Positions 1-9,907 of a stretch of DNA of 64,000 bases are shown here, one piece after another. Each line of letters starts with the position of its first letter. The first letter of the stretch is position 1. A program made the position numbers and the translations under genes. The stretch is from Brevibacterium sp. 'Marine' (GTDB lineage: Bacteria > Actinomycetota > Actinomycetes > Actinomycetales > Brevibacteriaceae), in contig NZ_CP051626.1 of NCBI RefSeq assembly GCF_012844365.1, positions 1,178,001-1,242,000 on the forward strand, in the 5' to 3' direction. The notes under the pieces were generated by a model. It saw nothing but the letters and a program-made list of their open reading frames with translations. It was not told the DNA's origin and ran no database searches.

Positions 1-29
1 GCTGTATGGGTCTCGAGTCTAGAGAATTT

Positions 30-61
30 CGCCGACAGCCAAACCCTTTCGGCTGATGGCG
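30..61 (+). promoter_or_regulatory. Two ClgR-like motifs before clpC
   Basis: CGCCGACAGCC (30-40) and GGCTGATGGCG (51-61) each differ at one position from the ClgR core CGCYNANRGCG known upstream of clp genes in other actinobacteria, and they lie in opposite orientation to each other. A possible -10 (TAGATC, 72-77) follows. That ClgR controls this clpC is inference from the motif and the gene. Confidence 0.4.
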
Positions 62-129
62 AAACCTGCAATAGATCCGCGGTCGTGGTGGTTAGGCTCA
101 GAAGAATCAGAAGACCGAGGAGGATGAAT

Positions 130-2670
<2,541 letters not shown>

Positions 2671-2699
2671 TCGTTCCTCACCTTCTCGGATAACGCGTA

Positions 2700-2740
2700 A
2701 GAGTCCGGGGAGTCGGCAGCCAGCCGGCTCCCCGGACTCT
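2700..2740 (+). terminator. Intrinsic terminator of clpC
   Basis: A 13-bp perfect stem (AGAGTCCGGGGAG at 2700-2712 with CTCCCCGGACTCT at 2728-2740) with a 15-nt loop is followed by TTCGTATT, 30 bases after the clpC stop. Confidence 0.8.
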
Positions 2741-2777
2741 TTCGTATTCGCAGCCGGGGATGGTGTTGAATGTGGGT

Positions 2778-3362
2778 ATGAGCTCACACGCAGGCGACTT
2801 CGACCACGAGCGGATCTCCGAAGACCACCATTCCAAGCACGAACTGCCCGGAGGCCTGTACCTGCGACGGGCGAGGACCGGCGACGTCAAAGGCATCGAG
2901 GCACTGGTCGCTCCGCTGGCCGGGGAGCGGATTCTGCTCGCCAAGGACACGGTGACGTACTTCGAGTCGCTGCAGGAGTTCTGGTTGGTCGTCGACCCGC
3001 AGCCCGACGGGTCGGAGATCCTCGCCGGTTGCGGTGCCCTGCACATCATCTGGGCTGACCTCGCCGAGGCCCGCACGGTCGCCACGTCCCCGGACTATCG
3101 GGGCAGGGGGGTGGGCAAGGCGATCATCAGACAGCTCCTCACCGATGCCCGTGAGATCGGTGTCGACCGGGTGTTCTGCCTGACCTTCGAGACCGGGTTC
3201 TTCGGATCGCTCGGCTTCGAGCCGATCAAAGGCATCCCCGTCTCACCCGAGGTCTACGTCGAGCTGCTTCACTCCACCGATGAGGGTGTGGCAGAGTTCC
3301 TCGATCTGGCACGGGTGAAACCGAACACCCTGGGCAACTCACGGATGATCAAATACCTCTGA
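2778..3362 (+). CDS. argA: Amino-acid N-acetyltransferase (GNAT, ArgA-like)
   Basis: Single-domain GNAT acetyltransferase of about 194 residues. The acetyl-CoA loop is visible as SPDYRGRGVGKAI, followed by ARTVATSP on strand 4 and FETGFFGSLGFEPI near the C-terminus. The overall pattern (LYLRRARTGDVKGIEALV to LGNSRMIKYL) is that of the short actinobacterial N-acetylglutamate synthases (Rv2747 type), which make the first committed intermediate of arginine synthesis from glutamate and acetyl-CoA. Substrate specificity is by family resemblance only. Start: ATG at 2778 or 2760; neither has a clear Shine-Dalgarno site. The gene is single, and converges on mutY with a hairpin between them. Confidence 0.8.
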   Translation: MSSHAGDFDHERISEDHHSKHELPGGLYLRRARTGDVKGIEALVAPLAGERILLAKDTVTYFESLQEFWLVVDPQPDGSEILAGCGALHIIWADLAEARTVATSPDYRGRGVGKAIIRQLLTDAREIGVDRVFCLTFETGFFGSLGFEPIKGIPVSPEVYVELLHSTDEGVAEFLDLARVKPNTLGNSRMIKYL

Positions 3363-3392
3363 GACGGACTCAGATCACACCTCTCACCGGCC

Positions 3393-3420
3393 GGGTGGGG
3401 GCGATGGCGGCCGCCCCACC
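3393..3420. terminator. Probable terminator between argA-like gene and mutY
   Basis: GGTGGGG (3394-3400) pairs with CCCCACC (3414-3420) around a GC-rich loop. The pyrimidine-rich run TCTGCTGTTCCTATTG follows on the plus strand. It sits between two convergent genes. Confidence 0.45.
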
Positions 3421-3455
3421 TCTGCTGTTCCTATTGTCGCGCGCCGGCTCGGGCT

Positions 3456-4499
3456 TCAGCGGTTCGGCAGTGCCAATCGGCCGTCGATCTGCTGTGCCAG
3501 TCCGTCGGTGACGAGATCAGAGATGAGTCGAGAGAGCCTGTCCCGGTCGGCGCTGAGTTCCCGCACTCGGGCCACTGCTGCGGCCGTGGACTCGGCCAAT
3601 GAGTCGAGAAGCGCTGGATCGAAGTCAGTCATCGGAGTGGTGAAGACGTCGAGGCTGACGCCGTCCCGGTCGTCCCCGGCGGCATGGGCGGTTTTGAGGA
3701 CGTCCATGATCGCTCCGCGCAGCTGTCGATCCGTGCCCGCCCACTTCTGTGTCTTCGGCTTCGCCGCCGAGGCGGGTCGGCCCAACTGGTTCCATGTGCA
3801 GATGTCCTGGAGCGGGCAGGCGGGGCAGTCGGGATTGCGAGCCGTGCAGACGAGGGCTCCGAACTCCATGACACCGGCGTTCCACTCAACATGTCCATCC
3901 TCGGGCACGAGGCCGGCCGCCCACTCAGTCTCCTTCCGGCTGGGGGAACTGGTAGGACGTTCTCTTCCTGCGAAGAGACGGATGAGAACCCGACGAACAT
4001 TCGTGTCCAGCACGGTCGTCTTTCGGCCGAAGGCGAAGGACGAGACCGCAGCGGCGGTATAGGAACCGATGCCCGGCAATCGTTCGAGTTCTTCGGTCGT
4101 TTCGGGAACCCGGTTGTTCAGGTTCGCAGCGATGACTTCGGCGGCTTCCTGCAGCCGCAGGGCCCTGCGCGGATAACCCAAACGATCCCAGGCGTGGAGG
4201 ACCTCGGAGGTCGGCGCGGCAGCGAGATCGGTCGGGGTCGGCCACATCTCCATCCAGGCACGCCACCGTGGTTCGACCCGGGCGACAGGCGTCTGCTGAG
4301 ACATGATCTCGCTGACGAGGATCGCCCAGGCGCTCGTGTTCGGAGCCCTCCACGGCAGGTCGCGGGCGGCTTCTTCGAACCAGGCGATGATCGTGTCCTG
4401 GACCCGTCTGAGCACAGGCTCCGTCACCTCGGGAAAGGCGGCAGAAGGCCCGGAGGAATCGGATTCGGAACCGGCTCGGTGTGTCATTTGGATGCTCAT
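3456..4499 (-). CDS. mutY: A/G-specific adenine DNA glycosylase MutY
   Basis: Base-excision repair enzyme that removes adenine mispaired with 8-oxoguanine. In the 347-residue reading the helix-hairpin-helix is LPGIGSYTAAAV, followed by VLDTNVRRVL carrying the catalytic Asp. The 4Fe-4S cluster loop is intact as C-x6-C-x2-C-x5-C (CTARNPDCPACPLQDIC). The C-terminus is short and has no convincing MutT-like 8-oxoG recognition domain, which is common in actinobacterial MutY. Start: the ATG at 4499 follows a TAGGCA box by 7 nt, which suggests a leaderless transcript; ATG 4487 is possible, and a longer reading would run into the divergent gene. Confidence 0.93.
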   Translation of the reverse strand: MSIQMTHRAGSESDSSGPSAAFPEVTEPVLRRVQDTIIAWFEEAARDLPWRAPNTSAWAILVSEIMSQQTPVARVEPRWRAWMEMWPTPTDLAAAPTSEVLHAWDRLGYPRRALRLQEAAEVIAANLNNRVPETTEELERLPGIGSYTAAAVSSFAFGRKTTVLDTNVRRVLIRLFAGRERPTSSPSRKETEWAAGLVPEDGHVEWNAGVMEFGALVCTARNPDCPACPLQDICTWNQLGRPASAAKPKTQKWAGTDRQLRGAIMDVLKTAHAAGDDRDGVSLDVFTTPMTDFDPALLDSLAESTAAAVARVRELSADRDRLSRLISDLVTDGLAQQIDGRLALPNR

Positions 4500-4506
4500 T
4501 CGCAAT

Positions 4507-4512
4507 TGCCTA
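4507..4512 (-). promoter_or_regulatory. -10 box for mutY (leaderless type)
   Basis: On the minus strand TAGGCA lies exactly 7 nt before the ATG at 4499. It shares the bases of the palindrome CCTAGG with the -10 box of the divergent gene. The last base departs from TANNNT. Confidence 0.45.
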
Positions 4513-4516
4513 GGCT
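4511..4516 (+). promoter_or_regulatory. -10 box for the 4524 gene (leaderless type)
   Basis: TAGGCT is followed by 7 nt and the ATG at 4524, with no Shine-Dalgarno site. This is the TANNNT geometry of actinobacterial leaderless mRNAs. Confidence 0.6.
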
Positions 4517-4523
4517 CAAAGCG

Positions 4524-5342
4524 ATGACTCCTTCCAATCGTGGTTCGCAGCCGAGCAGAGCTGCCGGGCAGCCCCGCCAGTCTAGCGGGAAGCTGCCTGC
4601 TCACGTGTACCGCAGACGCCGCATCACGCTCGCTGTGGCCAGCCTCCTAGTCGTGGGGCTCCTGGTGCTCGGAATCGTCGGCATCGTCACGGCCATCGGC
4701 GGCCGCAGTGATGGCTCGGATAAGGTTGCTGCCGAGGAGACGACTCCGGCCGAATCGACGACAGCGGCCCCGGTGCCTGATAAGAAAGCGGCGAGCGGAA
4801 AGTGCCCGGAGGACCAGGTCTCGCTGAAGGCGAAGGTGGATCCGAATTCCGTGAAGGACGGAAAAGAACCCGAATTCGGCATGGTCATCGAGAACGGACA
4901 CTCGGCCACCTGCCTCATCGAGGTCGGCACCGACAAGCAGGAGTTCATCGTCGAGAAAGACGGCGACGTCGTGTGGTCGTCGAAGTACTGCGCGGCCTCG
5001 AAAGACGAGAATGCAGAGGCGTCCACTGAGTTCGCACCGCAGTCGGAGAAGACCGCGAAGCTCAAGTGGAACCGGATCAAGGTCGACAAGAACTGCAACC
5101 GCGAAGACGATGACTTCGCCCCCGGTGACTATGAGCTCATCGTGAAACTCGATGACAAGAAGAGCGAACCGACTGAGTTCACGCTCGAGAAGAGCGCCGC
5201 TGAAAAGGCCAAGGAGAAGAAGGCCGCGGAGGAGAAGAGGGCCGCGGAGGAGAAGAAGAAAGCCGACGAAGAGAAGAAGTCGGAGCAGGACTCCGGAGAG
5301 AAGGACTCCGGCGAGACGCAGTCAGAGGAACCGCAGGACTGA
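4524..5342 (+). CDS. Membrane-anchored protein with a charged C-terminal tail
   Basis: Function not recognised. The 272-residue protein has a basic N-terminus, one transmembrane segment at about residues 36-58 (ITLAVASLLVVGLLVLGIVG), a Ser/Thr/Pro/Glu-rich linker, then a globular region with four Cys (about 93-195) rich in beta-type sequence, such as EFGMVIENGHSATCLIEV and APGDYELIVKLDD, resembling an Ig-like domain. The last 60 residues are an Ala/Lys/Glu heptad-like run and then Asp/Ser/Glu. Topology is probably N-in, with the Cys domain outside and perhaps two disulfides. It is divergent from mutY, and the two promoters overlap. An open frame continues far upstream but only as an antisense shadow of mutY. 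Confidence 0.75.
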   Translation: MTPSNRGSQPSRAAGQPRQSSGKLPAHVYRRRRITLAVASLLVVGLLVLGIVGIVTAIGGRSDGSDKVAAEETTPAESTTAAPVPDKKAASGKCPEDQVSLKAKVDPNSVKDGKEPEFGMVIENGHSATCLIEVGTDKQEFIVEKDGDVVWSSKYCAASKDENAEASTEFAPQSEKTAKLKWNRIKVDKNCNREDDDFAPGDYELIVKLDDKKSEPTEFTLEKSAAEKAKEKKAAEEKRAAEEKKKADEEKKSEQDSGEKDSGETQSEEPQD

Positions 5343-5346
5343 GCCC

Positions 5347-5739
5347 TCAGGCACCGCGGTAGGAGCCGACTCCCCACGAGTTGCCATCGTGGTCGCGGAA
5401 GTCGAATTCGCGGCCGCCGTGGTCTTGAGTCGCAACCGGTCGCACGATCGCATGCCCCAGGTCGACGATCTCCTGGTAGAGCCGGTCGACTTCGCGTTCG
5501 GTGTCGACGACGACGTAGATCGAGCTGCCGCCCACCGCGTCGAGTGCCGATCCGTCGTGGCGGACCGAGCCGAACATGATCCCGCCGTTGTTTCCGAGTG
5601 CGAATTCGGCATGATCGACGAGCGCAGGATCCTGCTCATTGCGTACGAGCAGTCTTTCGGTGAATCCGAGCGTGACCAGCAGCTCGATCGTCGCTGCCGC
5701 ATCGGTGGTCCGGAACGCTGGAAATACTGTCGTGGTCAT
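5347..5739 (-). CDS. VOC-family (glyoxalase/bleomycin-resistance fold) protein
   Basis: A 130-residue single-module vicinal-oxygen-chelate protein. It opens with FPAFRTTDAAATIELLVTLG, the first beta-alpha-beta unit, and ends with REFDFRDHDGNSWGVGSY, the DPDGN-like second strand pair usual for the fold. Members include glyoxalases, bleomycin-binding proteins and dioxygenases; the actual substrate cannot be told. The ATG at 5739 is preceded by CATCCT six bases upstream, a weak leaderless-type box. It converges on the 4524 gene, four bases from its stop, and lies downstream of radA on the same strand, from which it may also be read through. Confidence 0.8.
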   Translation of the reverse strand: MTTTVFPAFRTTDAAATIELLVTLGFTERLLVRNEQDPALVDHAEFALGNNGGIMFGSVRHDGSALDAVGGSSIYVVVDTEREVDRLYQEIVDLGHAIVRPVATQDHGGREFDFRDHDGNSWGVGSYRGA

Positions 5740-5782
5740 GACACCAGGATGCGCCAAAACCGTGCGAAAGTCCCGAACTTTC

Positions 5783-7150
5783 TCACTTCTGCTCCCGCAG
5801 GGCGCCATTCGTCAGCATGAGTTCGACCGCCCCGGCGATGTGTTCGCACTCCTCGACTTTCATCTTCTCCGGCGTCGCCACATTGGTCATCGCGCCCTTG
5901 GCCACGACGGCATGGGTGATGCCCAGACGTTTGGCTTCGTTGAGGCGTTGGCCGAGATTGGGGACGTTGCGGATCTCTCCGGACAGACTGACCTCGCCGA
6001 TCGCAACGAGGTGGCGAGCCAGCGGCTTGCCGAGCAGCGCCGAAGCCAGGGACATGCAGATCGCCAGATCGCTGGCCGGTTCCGACAGCTTCGCTCCGCC
6101 GACCGTAGCGGTGAAGACGTCGCTCTTGGCGAGGTTCGCCTGCGCGACGTTCTGGCTGAGCACGGCCAGCATCATCGCCACACGTGAGGAGTCGACTCCG
6201 GAGACGGACCGACGGGACTGGCCGCCGGCGGATTCGGTGATGAGCGATTGGACTTCGACGAGGAGCGGACGCTTGCCCTCCTGCGTCACGGTCAGGCAGG
6301 TGCCGGGCGGGTTCGCCCCGCTGCGCGAGAGGAACAGGCCCGAGGGGTCCTCGAGACTCTTGATCCCGTTCTCCTCCATATCGAAGCAGCCCACATCGTC
6401 GGTGGGGCCGAAGCGATTCTTCACCGCTCGCAGCATGCGCAGCCGCGAATGCCTCTCACCTTCGAAGGTGCACACGACATCGACGAGGTGCTCGAGGAGG
6501 CGAGGGCCGGCGATTGTGCCGTCCTTCGTGATGTGGCCGACGAGCACTGTCGGCAGAGATCGGGCCTTGGCTTCTCGGATGAGGGCGGAGGCGACTTCGC
6601 GGACCTGGGTGACTCCGCCGGGGATGCCTTCGACCTCGGAAGAGGCCAAAGTTTGGATAGAGTCGACGACGAGCAGCTCCGGCTGTTCGGCCTCGATCAT
6701 TCCCAGCACCGAACCCAGATCGGTCTCGGCGGCGAGGAGCAGGGAGTCGGCCAGGGCGTTGATCCGTTCGGCGCGCAGCCGCACCTGGCCGGCGGATTCC
6801 TCACCGGTGACATAGAGGACCTTGACTCCGAACATCGCGATCTTCGCAGCGACGTCGAGCAGCAGCGTCGACTTGCCGACACCGGGTTCTCCGGAGAGCA
6901 GGACGACCGCGCCGGGTACGATGCCCCCGCCGAGCACCCGGTCGAACTCGGGGACGAATGTCGACCGTGCCTGCGCGAGCGTCGAGTCGATCTCGCTGAT
7001 GGGCTTCGCCGCGCTGGATTTCTTGACCTTCGTCTTCACCTTCGACGAGTTCGCACCCTTCTCCTCAAGAGTGCCCCAGGCCTGGCATTCGGGACAGCGT
7101 CCCAACCACTTGACCGTCGAATAGCCGCATTCCGAGCACGTGAAAGACAT
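5783..7150 (-). CDS. radA: DNA repair protein RadA (Sms)
   Basis: RecA-like helicase that helps process branched recombination intermediates. In the 455 residues the order is a C4 zinc finger (C5, C8, C19, C22), a RecA-type ATPase with Walker A GEPGVGKST at 87-95, the RadA-specific KNRFG motif at 244-248, and a C-terminal Lon-protease-like domain (from about residue 290, including SLSGEIRNVPNLGQRLNEA). All key residues are present. The start ATG has CAGAAT six bases upstream, a weak leaderless-type box, and no Shine-Dalgarno site. It lies downstream of map, with a terminator between them. Confidence 0.97.
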   Translation of the reverse strand: MSFTCSECGYSTVKWLGRCPECQAWGTLEEKGANSSKVKTKVKKSSAAKPISEIDSTLAQARSTFVPEFDRVLGGGIVPGAVVLLSGEPGVGKSTLLLDVAAKIAMFGVKVLYVTGEESAGQVRLRAERINALADSLLLAAETDLGSVLGMIEAEQPELLVVDSIQTLASSEVEGIPGGVTQVREVASALIREAKARSLPTVLVGHITKDGTIAGPRLLEHLVDVVCTFEGERHSRLRMLRAVKNRFGPTDDVGCFDMEENGIKSLEDPSGLFLSRSGANPPGTCLTVTQEGKRPLLVEVQSLITESAGGQSRRSVSGVDSSRVAMMLAVLSQNVAQANLAKSDVFTATVGGAKLSEPASDLAICMSLASALLGKPLARHLVAIGEVSLSGEIRNVPNLGQRLNEAKRLGITHAVVAKGAMTNVATPEKMKVEECEHIAGAVELMLTNGALREQK

Positions 7151-7211
7151 ACCGCAATTCTGGCACGGACCGCTGACATGGCAGATCTGAGGAGCGGCGA
7201 GACATTAGAAA

Positions 7212-7242
7212 GGGCGTCCGACGATGAGTTCGTCGGACGCCC
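7212..7242 (-). terminator. Intrinsic terminator of map
   Basis: A perfect 13-bp stem (7212-7224 with 7230-7242) and 5-nt loop is followed on the minus strand by TTTCTAATG, just downstream of the map stop. Confidence 0.85.
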
Positions 7243-7267
7243 CTGCCGGCAGAGTGCGGCAGCTCGG

Positions 7268-8035
7268 TCAGTCGAGCGTGGTGAGGACTCGGGGACCATC
7301 CTCGGTGATGGCGATTGTGTTCTCCGAATGGGCACCATTCGAACCGTCGGCCAGACGCAGGGTCCAGCCGTCTTTGTCGACGGACAGCTTCTTCGACGTG
7401 AACGACCACCACGGTTCGATGGCCAGGGTCAGTCCTGGTTTGAGGACCAGCCCGCGACCGCCCTTGCCGCGGTTGGGCACATGCGGATCTTCATGCATCG
7501 TGTGGCCGAGCCCGTGCCCGCCGAAGTCGAGGTTGACGGGGATGCGGTGGGCATCGGCGACGTCACCGATGGCCTTAGAGATATCGCCGAGGCGGTTGCC
7601 GGCCTGGGCGGCGCCGATGCCGGCTTCGAGGCCGGCCCAGGTGGTGTCGATGAGGCGCTGGTCCTCATCGCTGCCGTCGCCGACGACGACGGAACGGGCG
7701 GCGTCGGCGACCCAGCCGTCGATGGACACGGCGAAGTCGAGGGTGAGCAGATCGCCGTCCTTCATCACGTAGTTGTGCGGTTTGCCGTGGAGGACGCCGT
7801 CATTGACGGACAGGCAGACGACATTGCGGAAGGGGCCGGAGCCGAAGGACGGGGCGTAGTCCCAGTAGCAGGACTTCGCTCCGGCGTCCTCAATGAGCTT
7901 CCGCGCGGTCTTCTCCAGGTGCATGATGTCCATGCCCGGTTCTGCGATCGAGGTCAGCTCGGCCAAGGTCTTCGCGACGAAACGGCCGGTCACCGCCATC
8001 TTGTCGATCTCGGCGGGCGTCTTCAGCTCAATCAC
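7268..8035 (-). CDS. map: Type I methionine aminopeptidase
   Basis: Removes the initiator Met from nascent proteins in the cytoplasm. The 255-residue protein has the pita-bread fold markers and all five metal ligands: the two Asp of LDFAVSIDGWVADAA, the His of GGHGLGHTMHEDP, the Glu of AIEPW and the Glu of SENTIAITEDG. It has no N-terminal zinc-finger or SH3-type extension. Start: the GTG at 8035 has GAAGGAG with 6-nt spacing; an upstream TTG (8068) lacks support. In actinobacteria a map copy normally sits with secY-adk; this one does not, so it may be a second MetAP, which the window cannot settle. Confidence 0.95.
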   Translation of the reverse strand: MIELKTPAEIDKMAVTGRFVAKTLAELTSIAEPGMDIMHLEKTARKLIEDAGAKSCYWDYAPSFGSGPFRNVVCLSVNDGVLHGKPHNYVMKDGDLLTLDFAVSIDGWVADAARSVVVGDGSDEDQRLIDTTWAGLEAGIGAAQAGNRLGDISKAIGDVADAHRIPVNLDFGGHGLGHTMHEDPHVPNRGKGGRGLVLKPGLTLAIEPWWSFTSKKLSVDKDGWTLRLADGSNGAHSENTIAITEDGPRVLTTLD

Positions 8036-8184
8036 AGGGGTCTCCTTCAATGAGGTGCGGGGTTTCAACGGCGTTCACTGGTCCAGACTCGATTTTAGTC
8101 CTCGGCAATGCCGAAGTCGCGGCCGCACCCGGATCTGTGGGCAAGCAGACAGTCGCGCGGCGCCTCCCTCCCGACTCGCTCGGT

Positions 8185-8241
8185 CAAGGGTTGGCAGCAG
8201 ATATCCATTCGTGGACGGGGTGATATCTGCGCCAGCCCTTG
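8185..8241 (-). terminator. Imperfect inverted repeat after the ALDH gene
   Basis: Arms of about 20 bases (8185-8205 and 8222-8241) pair with one mismatch and one bulge; the inner part CAGATATC/GATATCTG is perfect. The stretch 8036-8269 has no gene apart from this, so it probably ends the minus-strand aldehyde dehydrogenase operon. No T-tract follows. Confidence 0.45.
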
Positions 8242-8269
8242 GACGAGGCAGGCGGTCGGCGACGGTTCC

Positions 8270-9805
8270 TCAGAGGAACTCGACGCCCTGCGCCAGCGGC
8301 AGCTCGCCGGAGTAGTTGATCGTGTTCGTGGCCGGACGCATATAGGCCTTCCACGAATCCGAACCCGACTCGCGTCCGCCGCCGGTCTCCTTCTCACCGC
8401 CGAAGGCACCGCCGATCTCCGCGCCGGAGGTGCCGATGTTGACGTTGGCGATGCCGCAGTCGGAGCGGGAGAGGAACTTCTCGGACTCGGCGAGTTCGGC
8501 AGTGAAGATCGCCGAGGACAGACCCTGCGGCACCCCGTTGTGGATCTCGAGCGCTTCATCGAGATCCGAATACGTGACGACGTAGAGGATCGGGGCGAAC
8601 GTCTCCTCCTTGACCACGGCGCTCTGACTGGGCATCCGCACCACTGCCGGTTCGACGTAGTGGGCGTTCGGGCGCTCATCGGCGAGCACCCGGCCGCCTC
8701 CGCAGAGGATCTCGCCGCCCTCTGCCTCTGCTTGCTTGAGGGCTGCCTGCATCGCCTCGTACGAACCCGAATTGATGAGCGGTCCCACGAGCACTCCGTC
8801 ATCGGTCGGCGATCCGATGCTCAGCGTCTTGTACGCGGCGACGACCTTGGCGACGAACTCGTCGGCGATGGACTCGTGCACGATGAGCCGTCGCAGTGTT
8901 GTGCACCTCTGACCGGCCGTTCCGGCGGCCGCGAAGACCACTCCGCGCAGTGCCAGGTCGACATCGGCGCTCGGGGCGACGATGGCGGCGTTGTTGCCGC
9001 CGAGCTCGAGCAGGATCTTGCCGAAGCGCTCGGCCACGACGGGGCCGACCTCGCGACCCATCCGCACCGATCCCGTCGCCGAGACCAGGGCCACGCGGTC
9101 ATCCCGGACCATGACATCGCCGATGTCCCGGCCGCCGATGAGGACGGGCGCGAGGTTCTCCGGTGCCCCCACCTCGGCGGCGGCCCTGGCCAGCAGGGAC
9201 TGTGCCCCGAGGGCTGCGAGCACGGCGTTCTCCGAGGGCTTCCACACAACCGCGTCACCGGCCACCAAGGCCAGAGCTGTGTTCCAGGAATACACGGCCA
9301 CCGGGAAGTTGAACGCGGAGATGACACCGACGACGCCTAGGGGATGCCACGTCTCCATGAGCCGGTGACCCGGCCGCTCGCTGGGCATGGTCTTGCCCCA
9401 CAGCTGCCGGGACTGACCGAGTGCGAACTCACAGATGTCGATCATCTCCTGCACCTCACCGGCCGCCTCGGAGGGGGTCTTGCCGGCTTCGACGGTGATG
9501 ATCTTCGCCAGATCCTCCTTGTGCTCGCCGAGCAGCTGTCCCCACCGCTGCACCAGTTGCCCGCGGATCGGAGCGGGCACGTCCCGCCAGGTCTCGAACG
9601 CAGACTGGGCCGCGGCGATCTTGTTCGCCGCCGTCTGCGCGGTGTCCGCGGCGATCGTGCCGAGGTCCTGTCCCGTGATGGGGGAGCGGGCCGGAAGGCT
9701 CGCCGAGGCGGTCGATCCCTCAAGCACGGATGCGTCCACTCCGCAGGCGCTCAGCCCTGAGGTGAGGAGGTCGGTGATGGTCTGATCGGTGGGCAGTGCG
9801 GTCAT
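8270..9805 (-). CDS. amaB: ALDH7-type dehydrogenase, probable piperideine-6-carboxylate / 2-aminoadipate semialdehyde dehydrogenase
   Basis: An NAD(P)-dependent aldehyde dehydrogenase of 511 residues. Catalytic Cys is in TAGQRCTTLRR and the general-base Glu in LLELGGNN; the Rossmann region includes SATGSVRMGREV. The C-terminal signature NIGTSGAEIGGAFGGEK followed by TGGGRESGSD is diagnostic of the ALDH7 (antiquitin) subfamily, whose bacterial members oxidise 2-aminoadipate 6-semialdehyde, the open form of piperideine-6-carboxylate, in lysine and pipecolate breakdown. The gene follows a FAD oxidoreductase by about 100 bases, the pairing known from Pseudomonas amaA-amaB. The start has GAAAGGA with good spacing. 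Subfamily is firm; the exact substrate is inferred. Confidence 0.88.
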   Translation of the reverse strand: MTALPTDQTITDLLTSGLSACGVDASVLEGSTASASLPARSPITGQDLGTIAADTAQTAANKIAAAQSAFETWRDVPAPIRGQLVQRWGQLLGEHKEDLAKIITVEAGKTPSEAAGEVQEMIDICEFALGQSRQLWGKTMPSERPGHRLMETWHPLGVVGVISAFNFPVAVYSWNTALALVAGDAVVWKPSENAVLAALGAQSLLARAAAEVGAPENLAPVLIGGRDIGDVMVRDDRVALVSATGSVRMGREVGPVVAERFGKILLELGGNNAAIVAPSADVDLALRGVVFAAAGTAGQRCTTLRRLIVHESIADEFVAKVVAAYKTLSIGSPTDDGVLVGPLINSGSYEAMQAALKQAEAEGGEILCGGGRVLADERPNAHYVEPAVVRMPSQSAVVKEETFAPILYVVTYSDLDEALEIHNGVPQGLSSAIFTAELAESEKFLSRSDCGIANVNIGTSGAEIGGAFGGEKETGGGRESGSDSWKAYMRPATNTINYSGELPLAQGVEFL

Positions 9806-9907
9806 TGCTGTCCTTTCGTCATCTGCTGTGTCGATCGGCCGCTTGGCCGGTCGGCGGTGTTCCGTCGTTGTTGGGGAGGTCGGGTGTGAGGGCGGGTGTG
9901 CGAGGAC

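Noticed and set aside
3684..4523. In-frame extension upstream of the 4524 membrane protein
   Set aside because: It lies wholly antisense to mutY. The leaderless promoter and the transmembrane segment place the start at 4524.
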